Shown one piece after another: positions 1 to 13,275 of a stretch of DNA of 64,000 bases (positions are counted from its first letter, which is position 1; every line of letters starts with the position of its first letter). The notes below the pieces were generated by a model that had not been told where the DNA came from, did not search any database, and saw only the letters and a program-made list of their open reading frames with translations. Where the stretch lies: positions 30,822,767-30,886,766 of the forward strand of contig NW_026947509.1 in assembly GCF_034190915.1 (NCBI RefSeq), read 5' to 3'. Position numbers and translations under genes: made by a program. Origin of the DNA: Cavia porcellus. Lineage: Eukaryota > Chordata > Mammalia > Rodentia > Caviidae.

Positions 1-180
1 CATTTTAATTTCTGCTCTTTCTCATTTCTTCTGTATGTTTAATGATTTAATCTGGTCTTCTTTGACTAATTTCCTGAGAACACGTAGTTCACTGAATCTG
101 AGCTTTTCTTTTTAACATATTCATCAAGACCTGTAAACTTCCCTCTAAAAATCTATCTCCTAATATTTACTAAACTGAAA
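1..180 (-). mobile_element. L1 ORF2 relic
   Basis: AT-rich text such as CTTTTCTTTTTAACATATTC and CCTGTAAACTTCCCTCTAAA matches the antisense of mammalian L1 ORF2 as I know it. It is truncated by the window edge and non-coding. Confidence 0.5.
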
Positions 181-3100
181 AAAATAGCTCCCAAGTATGA
201 AATGTGATAGGTGTAATGCATTTCATGGTTAATATATGCATACACAGATCTGTTTATCTTTGGGTTATAGAAATACTTATTTCTTCACTTTCTGATTTGT
301 ATTTGGCTCTGTCCATATAGTACACAGTACATATGCAGTTGTACTTGTGTATTTGTATTTTTTAGGAATATGATGGACAGTTGTACTTTGTGTGTGTGAG
401 TGTTAGGTTTAAGAACTGTGATGTACAAGTATCAACTGAAAGACATAAGATTATAAAATAAAAATAGAAATTTGGGCCACCATAGTGTTAGGTGTGAACA
501 CAAGGCAAAGTAAAAGACATGGCTTTTAAAGTGCCATAAGTTTAACAGATATAAGAAACCTGATACAGCACTGCCTCGGCCCTGTTGTCAATCATAATTT
601 TTGTACTAAAATTGTATCCCTCTATGACCTTGGGAGACACACACCCCATCATGTGGAGCATTTTTTGAAAATGGAAAACCTGTCAAGTAATAGGAAACAT
701 GAGTTTTAAGGATTTAATTGATGGTGAAATATATAGGAAGCACATATTTACTTAGCTAAACAATGGTCTCAGAAGTAAAGGAACACGATCACTTTCAATT
801 TCCTAGCATAGAAACACCACAAGAGGAGAAATAGGGGGAGGGGGCTGCACAGTGTAATTGCCCTGGAAACCTTCAGCTGCAGTCTCTGGTAGCAGCCACT
901 ACTCTCCAGGCCTGGCTCAGTGTCAAGTCACCCATGCTGCAAGGCCCTGACCAGGTGTCCCAGCGCAAGCTCCCCTCAAAGATCAGATTTGTGAAGCTTC
1001 CTCCATCCCTCACACCAATCAGGCCACCAAATCCAGAGTCCAGCTCATCCTGGAGCCTGTTCCTTCTGTCCTCTGTGCCATCTTGACCTGGAGCCCGGAA
1101 CCTGCTACTAGCTCAAGGGTGGCCACGCTCCTCTGCCTCAGCACCCCCAGTCTACAGGGCCCCAGCAGAGGAGGAACCCTGAATGCAGAGCAGACTCAGT
1201 AGGCCAGATGAGGCCAAGCGAATGCAGGACAAGGCTCACCATGGTTATGAGGGCCAGAGAGGAGGGGGAGCAGGAGCTGGGTTGGGGGCAGGTTCCAGGC
1301 CAAAGCCTCTGCACTGGGATGGGAGTGAATGGAGGGATCAGAACTCCAGCAGACACTGGATGTTGGAGCCAGCCTGCTTGGGAGCACTGTGCATTGTTCT
1401 GCTCCGCATCCACAATGCATTTGTGAGCAGCCAGCCACTTCCAACACATCCGCTCAGGCATGGCTTCCCATGGCCACTTCCAAAGCTGTCCATGTGGTGA
1501 GACATCACACGTTGCCCCTGCAGGCTCCAGCGCTCACAGGGCTCAGTCAGGCAGGGCATGCAGACCTAAGTATCCATCAGTGAGTCATAGCTAACCATGG
1601 GCCAATCATAACCAGACCCAGCGGTCTCTCCAAGCCACACGCTGGGGACCAGGTGGCCAGTCCAGGACTGCTCTAGGCCCAGGCAACCAGGGCCCAAGGT
1701 TCCATGAACACAGCCCATCATCCATGGGTAAAGCTGGAGCAACTCAAGCCGCCAGCACAGAGACAACCAACCCCTCCCTCCCAGGGCAGCAGTTCCTCCT
1801 AGTGAAGACTAATTGATGTTACCTCTACCACTTTCCCAATTTGCCAGTATCCTACGACTGCCAGAGTCACTGATGGGCCGCTACCTTTATATGAAACAGT
1901 TAGCCCCAGACTTCAAAGGTTCTCTAAAGTACATTTAATTACATGCTACCCAACACGGTGTCTGGAATAGGCTTGCTTCGCCTTTGTGTGCGTATTTATC
2001 TTAAGCACAATGCCCACGCCCTGTGACATCAGTATTTCCACATTGTTGGAAATAAGAGTACTTCAGGACTGGCTAGAGCAAATTATAATGCACCCAGCCA
2101 GGGCCTTTTGTTACGCAGCCCTTAAGCGGCGCTGCCCGCCTGGCCCTCTGAAAGCCACAGGACCACTGGAGTTCATTTGTGAGCACTGGAGCCCAAGTTG
2201 GTCTTGCAAATTATTTCTGCCCTATGCAGAGAGTCTTTTTACTTTCCTCATGGCATCAAGGGACTTTGAATCTTGCATAATACATACTCACTCATATGCC
2301 GGGGAAAGGATTATTGCACAACCAGTATTATACAACACTTGTAGTAATGAGCTGGTGGAACGTGGGATCACTGTTTGTGTCTGTCCCCGGAGCGCAGTGG
2401 CCTGCAGGCCAGCCGGAAGGAACTACAGGACTACTGGGGCCCAGCTTGCTGCTACAGCAACTGGCTGGTGCTCAGGATCTGGCTGGGAGCTGCTGTGGGC
2501 TGTGGTAAAGTCAGCGCCTGCCTTTTCCCCTGAGCCCAGGGAAGGAGGAACACCAGCGCTCTCAGAGGCCAGCTCATGCTAAGACGACAAGAGATAGTGG
2601 AAGCTCTGCTGCCATGCCTTGGCAAGGGCTTGGCTTCCTAAGCTCTGCAGCGAGTTCTCTGCTGGCCAGGAATGCCAACAGTCGGAGATCTGGGGGGAGG
2701 GGGTCCCTGCATTAACCCCAGCCAGCAGGTTTCCTCACATGGGCAGCAGTGTGAGCTAACTGCCCCTGCAGAGAATGGTACTGCCTTCCTTCCCCAGAGC
2801 TGCTCCTCCAGGGGCCAGGGACACACAACACTGGGTACAGAGCAGCCCCTGAGTTGAAGGCTTCACCCTGGGGGATGGAAACCTCCTTCATCACTCCAGC
2901 AACATTGGGGAGAGCTTGATGCTGAGGTGGACACTCAGGCATCTGCTTCTGGGTCCAACTCAGAGGATACCAACGACCTCCTGCATCACAGTGCCCTCAG
3001 GTGGCCATGGGCAGGCTGTGCACTTCCACCCTTCCTAGAAGGAGCAAGCTCTACGGGGCCTGCGCAGTCTGAAATCTGTCCTTCTACACGTAAAGATGGC

Positions 3101-6100
3101 AGCCTGCCGTTTGGTGGATAAGGGTGATCGCTCAGTAGTGGAAAGGAAGCTATCGCCATCTCCAGTAAGAAATGTTGAGCTAACATTTAAAGGGCACTGG
3201 TGCCATCCTGTCTGGGGGACTCCATGCCTCCTCTGCCTTCTCATCCATTCTGCACTCACCCTGAGCTGTGTATGTCACTGTGAGAAAATGGGTTGTCTCT
3301 TTGCTGGGGCCCCGGAGCACCTGAGGGTGAGCTAGGACCAGTAGACAAGGGTCAGGGTGACCAAGACTAGCTGGAGGACATTCTCACTAGACATGCATTT
3401 TAATTAAATGCTCACTGGAAATGCTCTCAGCACAAGGAAGTTGGGAAGTCACCCTCTCCACAGTTCACCTTGGGGATTAAAAGTAAACTCTCAGGTAAAA
3501 GGGTCCTTTGAATAGAATTGTCACGAGGAGCAGAGCACCACGGTCACCCTGCCTGCAGCCCTGCATCCTCTCCCGGCCCATCTCCTTAGCTGGTGCCGTT
3601 TGCAGCCTGTCTTCCCTCATCCCTTGTGTCTGGGGCACCCACCCCATGGGACAGGATAAAGAAACTCCCTCTGCATGGGATTCAGGTCATGCTTGATGCC
3701 AGAGCGGCCATTCCTCAGCACCTCATGACCCCAGAATCCAAGAATGGGCTGATCCATCTGCATATCTCCTCTGGTGGCCTGTGCTGCTCGAAAGAGTCCT
3801 GCATGTGCTAGAGGAGAGAACTCACCTGGGAGGACAAGACTGTCTCAGGACAGACCTCTGATGGTCAGTGCAGACCCCTCCTTCGCTCATCTCTTGTGGC
3901 TCCTACTGGTACTCCCACCATGTTACAGGGTGCAGGCTGTAATGATGGTGGGAATAGCAGATCTGGGGGCGGGGAGTAACCCCTATTAGCCTCAGTGACA
4001 ATACACAGGTTAATGCTTGCAAGTCAAGACAAAGCAATGATCTGTGACCTCAACAGGTATGATATGAACTAGAAAAGCATAACCCCCAAATAGATTTGGA
4101 GGAAATGCTACAGAACAGACAAGTTGATACCTGCCTGTTATCTTTCTCTCCTCCTCATCATCAGGGATCTGACAAGCATTTCCCAGTTGCTAAATAAATG
4201 TGGGGGCAATCGTGGGTACGTGTGCGTGTGTGTGTGTGTGTGTGCGCATGCGTGGGGGGGGGGACAATTATAATAAGGGCATCACTTGTCAAACTACCAT
4301 CCCCTAGAAAAAAAAATGCCATGGGCCTAAGGGGAAGCTGAACAGAGTGGCAGTGGGAGTGTATGGCAGGGACCACCCATTTGGTGCAGTCCCCAAGGGC
4401 ATGACCCCAAAGATTCCCTCCTTTCCACCAGGTCCCACCTCCCGTCACCTCCCCAGAGCCCGTGGATCTATGGATTCACCACTGGATTAGCCCACTGATG
4501 AGGTCCCAGCCCTCACAAGCCTATGTCCCACCCCAAGCCCCATCTCTGACAATGCTGAACAGAAACCAAGCCTTCAACACATGAGCCCTTTGAAGACATT
4601 CCAGATCAAGCCATCACAACAAGGGTTTAGAAACATAGAATCCTAATGACCTACCCTGTCTGTGGGAGGAAGAATCAGCCCCTTGAAAAGAGGCATCGGC
4701 CAAGGCCTCCGCGGTTGCCAGGTGCACCCCTGGGAATGGAGATTGTCTGAATGATAATGAGGAAGCCAAACCAGGAGGGGGGAATTTATTGGGGCCATAA
4801 AACCTTGTCGAAGTCTGGTTTCTTGGAGGCACGTTGGGAAGATCACACTGCTCTCTGCCGAGGCGTCCTGCTGGCATTATTAGGTCATTGAAGCCTCCCC
4901 AGAGGCTGTCTCCCTGTACAGTACCCCAGGAGCCCAAGCCAAATACCATGGCAAAGGGGAGGGCCAGCAGCCGTGACAGGATGCTATGTACGATGTGTGG
5001 CTGCGATGTGTGGCTGCCTCCCAGAGCGTCTTTGGGCAGATGGAGGCCAATAAAATATCCTTGGAGCCTGCCCACCAGACTCCCTCTCTGTCTGGGATTC
5101 CTAGGAGGGCAGACAGAACACAGCAGCTGGACTGGGGAGAGACAAGCCAGCTGTGCACTAAAGAATTCCATCACCTAGAAAGAGGTCACAGAGGGCCCCT
5201 GCAGATGCCACCAGGACACGGGCCACAGGAATGCAGCAGTGAGTCAACCATGCCACCCAGAAGCACAAAGGATAAAACTGTAGATTGATCTTGACCTGCC
5301 AGGGCCCAACCCCCTCAAAGCAGCACCTGTGCACAGGTCACCTGTGGGATGTCGCCTGTGGCTGTAGGACCCTGCGTGGGCCACACAGCTGCACCAGGCA
5401 AGCAGTGCCTCTTCATGCAGATGCAGGCTTGGTGGTCTTACTAACAGTAAGTGGATCTTTACCTGTGGGTGGGAGTGAAGTCTGAGATCCCGCGATTCCA
5501 GCAAGCCCTTGCTCAGCATTACCGAGCTGCCAGTCCCCATGGATATGGTTAGCGTCTCGGGTCCCACCAGAGGTGACTCACTCCCCACCTGCCACCTTTT
5601 CATCCCAGGTGACTCACACACAGTTAATGTCAGAACCTCCACTCCAAACACTGTCTCACACACTGGAAATGAGAAAGAGGCACAGGTAGACAACACCGTG
5701 GGCATTCTTGCCATCAGAGGGGAGGCCACCAGCCCCAGACCTAGGAACAGCTGAGACATGTATACACCTGGTGCCACACCAACTGAATGACCTGCTCTTG
5801 GATGGAGATCTCAGATGGTCTCTGTGTGCCTTCCCCAAATCAGTCACTGCCAACACAATGGCATCAGAGAAATGGGCATTAAGTACCAATTAGGTCAAGA
5901 GGGCTGCACCCTAGGAATGGTATTAGCCACCCTCTCTCCTGCCTCTCCACCTTCCATTTGTGGTGACACAGCAAGAAGGCTGTCACCAGACACCGGAAGC
6001 CCTTGCCGACCTCGACTTTGGACCCTTCTCATCTTCTAGGACAATGAGCTGTCAATTTCTATTTATTATTACACATTGCCCAGTCTCAGGTGTTTTGCTA

Positions 6101-6606
6101 TGGCCGCACAAAACAGAGATCAGTGCTGCTGGCCTGGTGGCATCTACAGTGGGGGACTCTACTGCTCCCTGCGAGCAGAAAGTCCACAGGTTCTCCCACT
6201 CCAAGGATACCACCTCGTAAGAACACAGATGTTTGCCAGATGGAGGACAATGACTGGAACCCAACATGGAGAGATCAGAGGCGGCGACTGAGAGGAAGTG
6301 GGTTCTGCAAGGCTTCCGAGTGCCTGCTGTCCAGAGCACCTTTCCCAGTAGGCAGAACAGAAGGAACCAGTCCCGCTCGGGAAGTTGACCTGCAAAGATG
6401 GAGCTCGGGAACAATACCCAGGGCCCACAGCTCTCATCTCCGGAAGGCACATGCTCTGACGCCAGGGCTTGGCATTCGATCTGTTCTAAAAACTGACTTT
6501 CTACAAATGCAGTGCAGTGACCCACCATAGCCCCTGAAGCAGAGGACACTGGGGTCTTTGGGACCTCACTTCTCCTCCGTGGGTTTCATACTTAAAATGA
6601 GACAGC
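181..6606. other. Intergenic region without supported genes
   Basis: There are no recognisable SINEs or exons. A (GT)n tract sits at 4219-4253. A repeat-free block at about 1850-2345 looks like candidate conserved non-coding DNA. Open frames here lack codon-bias, domain or splice support. Confidence 0.5.
4219..4253. repeat. (GT)n microsatellite
   Basis: An imperfect GT dinucleotide tract followed by a G run at 4253-4261. Confidence 0.9.
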
Positions 6607-6920
6607 AAGAGCTTCATGCATTTTAATTGGTTTCTTGTTTACTGTCCTGGAGGTTGAGTATATTTCCTATGTTGTGGAAATATTCTGTGAATATCCTTGT
6701 CTGTTTTTCTGGGGGCTTTTTCTTGTTGATTTGTCATAACTCTTTGTATATTGAAATGTCACCCTTTCTGGGTGAAGTGTATCACCCTTTCTCCATCTCT
6801 CTTTACTCTCTGACTCTTCATGTGGTTTATTTCACTATACAAACTCTGTCACTGTTACCGGGTCAAATTTCTTCATTTTCCCCAGGAGCTTTGGAAGGCA
6901 TCCCCTCTATAAATTGAAAA
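6607..6920 (-). mobile_element. Probable L1 relic
   Basis: The T-rich text with CTTGTTGATTTGTCATAACTC and GTATATTGAAATGTC resembles a degraded antisense L1 segment. It is weakly supported. Confidence 0.35.
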
Positions 6921-7012
6921 AAAAACTCCTTTATTTTACTTTTGTAGTTCTGTTTAAATGTTGTTGGCACATGTGGGATGTATTGCTGTGGGTGTTATTA
7001 ATAACATATCTA

Positions 7013-7160
7013 GCCAAGTGTGGTGGCACACATCTGTAATCCCAGCACTTGGAAGGCTGAGGCAGGAGGACTGCTTCAGGTTTGAGGTCAGCCTGGGCTA
7101 CATAGTGAGTCCAAGACCAACCTGAACTGCATATCAAGACTCTGTCTTAAAAATAAAAAC
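7013..7160 (+). mobile_element. B1-like SINE
   Basis: The 7SL-derived wording GTGGTGGCACACATCTGTAA, CCCAGCACTTGGAAGGCTGA and GGCTACATAGTGAGTCC is followed by an A-rich tail. Monomeric B1 is a rodent hallmark. Confidence 0.85.
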
Positions 7161-9019
7161 AATCTGGGGAACTGGGGAGAGAATGAGGAGATATTAAAAG
7201 GAAAAAACTGTTCTTTTTTCCCAATGAAGAATCATTCATCTCAATACTGCTGACCAAATTACCTATTCTTTCTCCCACTGATCTTTAATTCCAAGACAAT
7301 TTAGAAGAAATGAATGTTATGAAACATGTTGAACAGGAAGCTACCTGTAAAATGAACACAAATAAAAAGCACTACTATGGTAGTTACGGGGTAGGATTGG
7401 AGGTTTTATAATTTTTGCTGCTATGCATTTTATGATTCTCTGCCCTGAATTTTTAATATGTTTTCATTTATATTTTAGGATTAACACCTCCAAACTTCAG
7501 TCACACCAGGAGGTGTGTGTGTGTGTGTGTGTGTGTATGTGGATATAAACACTCAAACACCTGGACTTGCCTCGGTGTACAAACCGCAGTGGGCACTTCC
7601 AAGTGCTTCAGGGCAGCATCACACAGCCAGGATGCTTTCTGTTGGTCCACCCTTGTGCTTTCTCATGAGCATCCTGAGGCTGAGTGGATGAGTGCCAGAA
7701 GGGCTGCATGGGACTGCAAGACAGTCTGTGTCTACAGTACAAATTCTCTATGATGAGTGTGATCATTACATGCATCTAAAATGTACCAATAAGATTTGGT
7801 TAAAAAAAAAAAAAAAAAACAAGACATGAGTAAAAGCTCAGGCTGCCTGGCTGCATACAAACTGTGACAACCCTTCCAAACTGTCACACACTTCAGCTCC
7901 ACAGGACCATGGCACCGTATGCAATCAGGAGCCCTATTTGTGGACTTTAGTCCACCTTATTGAATAATGGCAACCCGTTTCACTATCCATCCCAACATTA
8001 TCTCTGGTTTTCCTCTGTCCCCCCAAAGCATCAGAGGTGAAGCTTGTGAAAGATGATAGGATTATGGGGCTCATAGATGGCTTGTGTTTAGAAGGTATGG
8101 GCTGGCAGAAGAGGTGGGGTGCTGGGGGCGTGGCCTGGAGGGCTCCTCCCTCTCCTTGCCTCCTCCTCTTCCCCTCCACTTCCTGTCTGCCATGAGGTGA
8201 GCAGCTTTTTCTTCCACCAGGCCCACAATGTCTTGGAGGCAACAGAACTTGGATTGAAACTTCTAAAGTATGCACCAAAATAAACCTCTCCTTAGAGTCA
8301 AAGGTGTCAAATGTCATGTCTCAGGGATGAAAACAATGACTAAGACAGAAGGATCACCAGGCCAAGCCAGGTGAGTGTTTAAGTCACCCAATGACACATC
8401 ACAGTTCACATCCCAAGCTGGGGTTTGCTTTGCCTTGCAACTGTGTATTATTCTGCCAGTTTAATTCATTTCACTTTCCCCTCTTCCAAGAAGGATGGCA
8501 CTAAGAATGCTGTATAGGAAAATATATGTCATCATGTCAAGCAAATTATTAATTCACAGCTGAAGAGGATGCTCAGAATACCATGCTGCAGATTCAAGGG
8601 CACACATGTGTTGACACAAGCCACAGATGTGGCGATGAGTCTCCTTAAGAGGCAGAGTAAAAAGGAGAGCCTGGACACTGCAGGACCCTCAGTTTCCACA
8701 AGGAAGAAAAATGTGAGGTTTCCATCAGCCCTTCTCAGGTCTCCTTGGTCCTCTGAAAATCTCACCCCCATCAGTATTCATGGTCAAAGAGAAAGCACTT
8801 CTCCCAAGCCCTCCACACCACCTGCCTACCAATGTCCTCTGGTCTCGTGGACCACACGAATTCCACTTCTTTCGTGGACAACACCATGGCAATCAGGGTG
8901 AGTTGGGCACTGTCCTCTAGGAAGGAGATGACTGTCTCAACCAAGGTCAAGGCATCTGGAGGCTCGGCACCCCTCTCTTCTCTAAATCACGCTTTTCGTC
9001 TTCAGATAATTAAAAACTG
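7161..9019. other. Intergenic region without supported genes
   Basis: Contains a (GT)n tract (7513-7536) and an A run (7801-7819). Nothing gene-like was recognised. Confidence 0.5.
7513..7536. repeat. (GT)n microsatellite
   Basis: Twelve uninterrupted GT repeats. Confidence 0.9.
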
Positions 9020-10180
9020 ACTTATTGTGATAAATAATACAAGAGTTCCACTGTACCCTCTACCCAGTTTCTCCCAATGGCAGCATCTTACAGAGCTACG
9101 CAGCAAGATCACAGGAATACGCATAGAGGTACAATACAACTGTTCACTCATATTCACGTGTGCATGCTCACTTAGTCAATTGGTCCCATGCAGCTCTGAC
9201 ACCATTATGGGCATGAGTCAATACTGTACCAAAGGAGGCTTTGCTGATCTTTTATAAGTACAACCACCCTCTGCCCATCCCTCTCCATCCCTCAGCCCTG
9301 GAATCAACTCTCTGTCCTCCATCTCTATTTCCTGTTACTTTGAGAATGCGGTATTAACCAGGCATGGTAGTGCATGCCTGTAATCCCAGTACCCCGGGAG
9401 GCTGAGGCAGCAGGATTCCAGGGTTGAGCCCAGCCTGGGCAACTTAGCAGCTTAGTGAGGCTCTATCTCAAAAGGAAAAGGAAAAATAAAAGGCAGGGGA
9501 TACAGCTCAGTATGAAGGCTCTGGGTACAATCTACAGTACTGAAAAAAAATAGAATGTGATAGACATAGAAATCTACAGCTTCCTGCCTTTGCAGATTGA
9601 CTGTTCTCATGCAACATACTGCCTTGGAGGCCCATGCATGTTACATTTATCAGCAGTCTGTTTTTACTGCTGGGTGATGCCCCAGGATGTGGACATACCA
9701 CAGTCTGCTTAACAACTAACCATTCACCAGTTAAAGGACACTTGAGTTATTTCCCATGTGGAATTATTACCAAAAAAAAAAAAAGATGCTATGACTATTA
9801 GGGTACAGGCTTTTGTATGAACATCGGTTTTCATTCTCTGGGATAAATGCCCAGGAGTGAAATTTCTGGGCAGATGGAAAGCGAATGATGAGTTTAATAA
9901 GAAATTGGAAGCCGTTTCTCCAGAGTGACCATGTTCTCTTACAAACTCAGCAGCCATGGATGAGCGGTCCAGTGTCCCACATCCTCAGCGTACACGGAGC
10001 TGTCGAGATTTTCTGCCTCAGCCTCAGAGGCACTCGCGGCGATCTTTCACTGTTCCTTGCATTTGCATCTCCCCGATGTCTAATGATGTTGAACATCTTC
10101 TCATGTGCACATTCGCCATCTGTACACCCTCGTCTGTGATGTGTCTCTTCCTGTCTTTTGCTTGCTTCCCTCCTTTAGCT
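9020..10180 (-). mobile_element. Old L1 3' end, antisense, interrupted by a B1-dID SINE
   Basis: The text follows the antisense 3' part of an L1M-type element: AAGAGTTCCACTGTACCCTC, ACCATTCACCAGTTAAAGGA, GGGATAAATGCCCAGGAGTG and ATGATGTTGAACATCTTCTC. It is non-functional. Confidence 0.8.
9358..9552 (+). mobile_element. B1-dID SINE (B1 fused to an ID-like tRNA part)
   Basis: A B1 head (GGCATGGTAGTGCATGCCTG) is followed after an A-rich linker by GGGGATACAGCTCAGTATGA, an ID-like A box, then an A tail. The dimer is characteristic of squirrel- and dormouse-related rodents. Confidence 0.8.
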
Positions 10181-12239
10181 CAATGTACTTAACTAAAAAC
10201 TCCAGCACTACTTTCAGAGAAATAACAAGCAGGCATCTCTGGCTGAAGAAATCAGAGATGCACATCCTCAGACACCACAGCATAACCTGCAGGGGCAGCC
10301 AAAAGCTGCCTCAAACTTATGGAGCCACTGTGGTCATGAAGAGGATCCAGGCAGCGCAGGCCAGAGCCTCCCTGTCTCCGCCAGCTGCTCTGGAGGCTGC
10401 AGGAGGCTCTTCAGTGGGTCAGAGTCTGCACTCGCGGCAGGAAACGCACACACAGGGTGGTAATGTCCCACCCTCACCTGACCCACCGGGAGGTGGTCAT
10501 CATATTAAGGTTCTGTTTTGGTAGAAGTGGACATCAAGGGATTCCTGGGTCCAGCTTCCCAGACTGCAGTTATTGCTCCTCTGCTCTACATGGCAGCATC
10601 ATGGAAAGTGCCTGAGGATTTGAAAGGAGTCCCAGCTCGGGGGACAGGAACCTTTGCAGCCCCTGGAGCAGGACTGAGAGGCCCCCAGTGAACGCAAGGC
10701 ACAAGGTGTGGTCTGCCCGGATGGACAGCAGGGCTCACAGCAGAGCACTCGGCACTCACTGTAGGTAAAACATAGGGGTGACAAAAGCCCTTCGATGGCT
10801 AAGTGGGTGGACAAGACTTACACTGCAGTGGAGCCTTATTCAGCTTTAAAAGGCAAGAAATCTCTTTTTTGGTGGGGGAGGGGTACCAGGAATCAAACTC
10901 AGGACTTCGCACTTGCCAGGCAGGCGCTCATGCCACTGAGCTCAATCCTCATCTCCTTAGGAAAGAAATCTTGATGTGGCTCCAGGTGAGAGACCCTTGA
11001 GGACATGATGCTGAGTGAAGTAAGATGGGAAAGGACAAGTGTGGTTTGATAGCACTCCTGCGAGGAGCTAGAGCAGTCAGAATCACAGAGGCGGCAGGAG
11101 CACAGTGGGTGCCGGGGCTGGGAAGAAGGAGTAGCCGTTTGGCTTTTCAAGGGAGAGAGCTGCATTTTAGACAGATGAGAAACGTCCTAGAGACGGATGT
11201 TGGTGACAGCTGCACAATGTAAGCCACTGGCTTCATCCTTAAAAATGGCAAATTTTATGTTATATGGATTTTATCATAACTTTAAAACAAATACAGCTCA
11301 CTGCCTTCCTACACCTCATCTGGCTGCCTGGTCACTTCCCAGGTCTGTCCAGAAGCAGCCTTTGACCTCCCAAGCTCCAGGGAAGAACAGAGTTAAAGCT
11401 CTGACACCCGATTCTCATTACCTAGTGTTGTAGTCAGGGGCTGTGAGGAGAACAATTAGAATCAGGACACAGAATTTATAATATTGTTTATGATGGTCAC
11501 CTAGAGTTACCACAAGAAAGTGCAGGAAATCTGTCTACAACACTAATAAGACATAGAATATTCAGCCAATGTCCTGCACAAGTCCACATGAAGACCCAGA
11601 GCTCATGATAATGCCTCCCACAAGTCCACCTGGAGGTCTAGAGCCCACAAGAAGGACTTACACCAGTCTCTTTTATGGATCTGTGCTGGGAAGGCCCAAA
11701 GGTCAGAGGTGGAAGCTAGAAAGTCTATGCCAGTGGGGTGAAGGAGCTGTGCTGGTGGGTTGAGGGTTCTATACTGGAGCCGAAAAGTCACATTCAAAAT
11801 AAGGACCAAGGCTGTCCTGAAAAGTACCAAACAGTCATCCTCAGTGACACAGAGGTCCCGAGCTCCTCCAATGAAAATGGTGGAACTCACACTGAGGAAG
11901 CCAGTCATGACAAGCTCCTCCAGGAGAACCAACGGCTCAAACAGCAACACTTAGAGAAACCCACAGTGCCCCACTCTTCTTCTCCACATCTCTATTTATG
12001 CTGGCAACTTTCCTCAGGTGGAACATCAATGCTCAGCACCATTGTGATTTAATTCCACTGGTGTTAAGTTGACCACCAGTTTTTAATCTATCACACCTAA
12101 TGAAGCAAAGATTGTCATTTGTCCCATCAACTAGCAATAGGACACAGCCCAGTCAGGCACCCTGAACTACACCTCTGTCCTTCAGAGCAGCAGAAATGGT
12201 TCTGGAGCAGGCTGTGTGGTCAGCTTTCCCACACCCACA
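10181..12239. other. Intergenic region without supported genes
   Basis: Apart from the ID-like SINE at 10865-10957, no repeat or gene was recognised. Confidence 0.45.
10865..10957 (-). mobile_element. ID-like tRNA-derived SINE
   Basis: Antisense wording GGTACCAGGAATCAAACTCA and GCCAGGCAGGCGCTCATGCC corresponds to the B and A boxes of the ID-like family seen at 17343 and 59017. Confidence 0.75.
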
Positions 12240-12535
12240 ATATAAAGAAAAAGAAGATTTATTGGCTCGCGTTTTAAGGGAACTCATCAGTGGCCAGCTG
12301 GCTCCAAGTCAGAAGCATCATGGTAGAAGGACATGGAGCAAAGACACTTACTGGCTGGGAAACAGGACAGGGCAGAAAACAGTGCCACAGAGGAAGGTGG
12401 CAAGGACCAGACATAGCACTAAGACCTTGCCTCCTTGACCCTCCCAGATACTCCTGTAAGTGTGCTCCACCAGGCTGGGGGGGCAGATCCCAACGCCAAT
12501 CAATCTGAGGCCATCAAATCCAACCCCTGTTAGTA
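12240..12535 (+). repeat. Old interspersed repeat, family not named
   Basis: The text AAGAAGATTTATTGGCTCGC, CATCATGGTAGAAGGACATG and CCTCCCAGATACTCCTG-like wording follows a widespread mammalian repeat pattern. The segments at 24470, 25405, 28815, 36820 and 59950 appear related. I cannot name the family with certainty. Confidence 0.4.
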
Positions 12536-12661
12536 GAGGAAATGCCTTTTAGCTTTGCATCTGCATCACAGCTCGTGATATGGCTTGGTCCAAGATCAGT
12601 GGCTTCAGAACTGGAATGAACGCTGCAGATATGAAGGTGTGATCAAAATATACAATAAAGC

Positions 12662-12740
12662 CGCAGGGTTAGCTCTGCAGCTCAAGTGCCTGCCTGGTAA
12701 GCATGAGGTTGTGAGTTCAAACCCCGGTACAAAAAAGAAA
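12662..12740 (+). mobile_element. ID-like tRNA-derived SINE
   Basis: GTTAGCTCTGCAGCTCAAGT, GGTTGTGAGTTCAAACCCCG and an A-rich tail mark a diverged ID-like copy. Confidence 0.65.
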
Positions 12741-12770
12741 ATAGATAGATATAGATAAAGATAAATATAT

Positions 12771-12965
12771 ACAGTGAACATTTAAATAAAATGTATTACG
12801 GTAAAAGATGCATTATTCCCCTCAAAATACCTCCCTGCCCTTTAGACACATTTATCCCATTGCTCTTATCACTTTCTGAAGCAGTTCTGGAAGTCCTCCT
12901 TTGTGGACATCTTTTTGTGGCTGCCTCAATATCCCAACTGGGTTCAAAATATTTAAAGCAATGAA
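12771..12965 (-). mobile_element. Mariner-family transposon 3' end (relic)
   Basis: The complement reads like the end of a mariner transposase: a DFQNCFRKW..RWDKC-type segment, then the short terminal sequence (TATTTTGAGGGG, CTTTTACCGTAAT). It pairs with an oppositely oriented copy 65 bp downstream. Confidence 0.6.
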
Positions 12966-13029
12966 AACATCAAAATAATGTGTCCTTGTCCACCTTGTTC
13001 ACTGGGTCTGGAATCGTGTAACTTCTGAC

Positions 13030-13275
13030 TCTCCCCCCAAGACAACATGACCATAAAAGATCGACAATTTTTATTGATTTAGGACATAGGATCCTAAAGA
13101 TCACACTGCAACTAGAAACCCTTGAGAAAGAGGAATTGCAGAGCTGCTTCAGAAAGTGGCCAAACCGATGGGCTAAGTGTCTTGAAAGCAAGGTGAGTGT
13201 TTTGAGGGCAATGAATGGCACTGTGTTGTTTACTGTAATTTAATTTAAACACTCATTATATTTTTATCACACTGC
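13030..13275 (+). mobile_element. Mariner-family transposon 3' end (relic)
   Basis: GAGCTGCTTCAGAAAGTGGC, GATGGGCTAAGTGTCTTGAA and GTTTTGAGGGCAATGAATGG follow the same transposase 3' end as 12771-12965 in the opposite direction. Confidence 0.6.

Noticed and set aside
1986..2582. 198-codon open frame on the plus strand, the longest in the window
   Set aside because: It begins at GTG, not ATG, shows no domain, no splice signals and no low-complexity-free protein pattern; the DNA looks like non-coding conserved sequence.
4614..5174. 186-codon open frame on the minus strand
   Set aside because: Several overlapping frames on both strands are equally open here, which is expected in GC-rich non-coding DNA; no recognisable domain or exon boundary.
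5244..5777. 177-codon open frame on the minus strand
   Set aside because: Same reason: no domain, overlapping open frames on both strands, no promoter or splice support.
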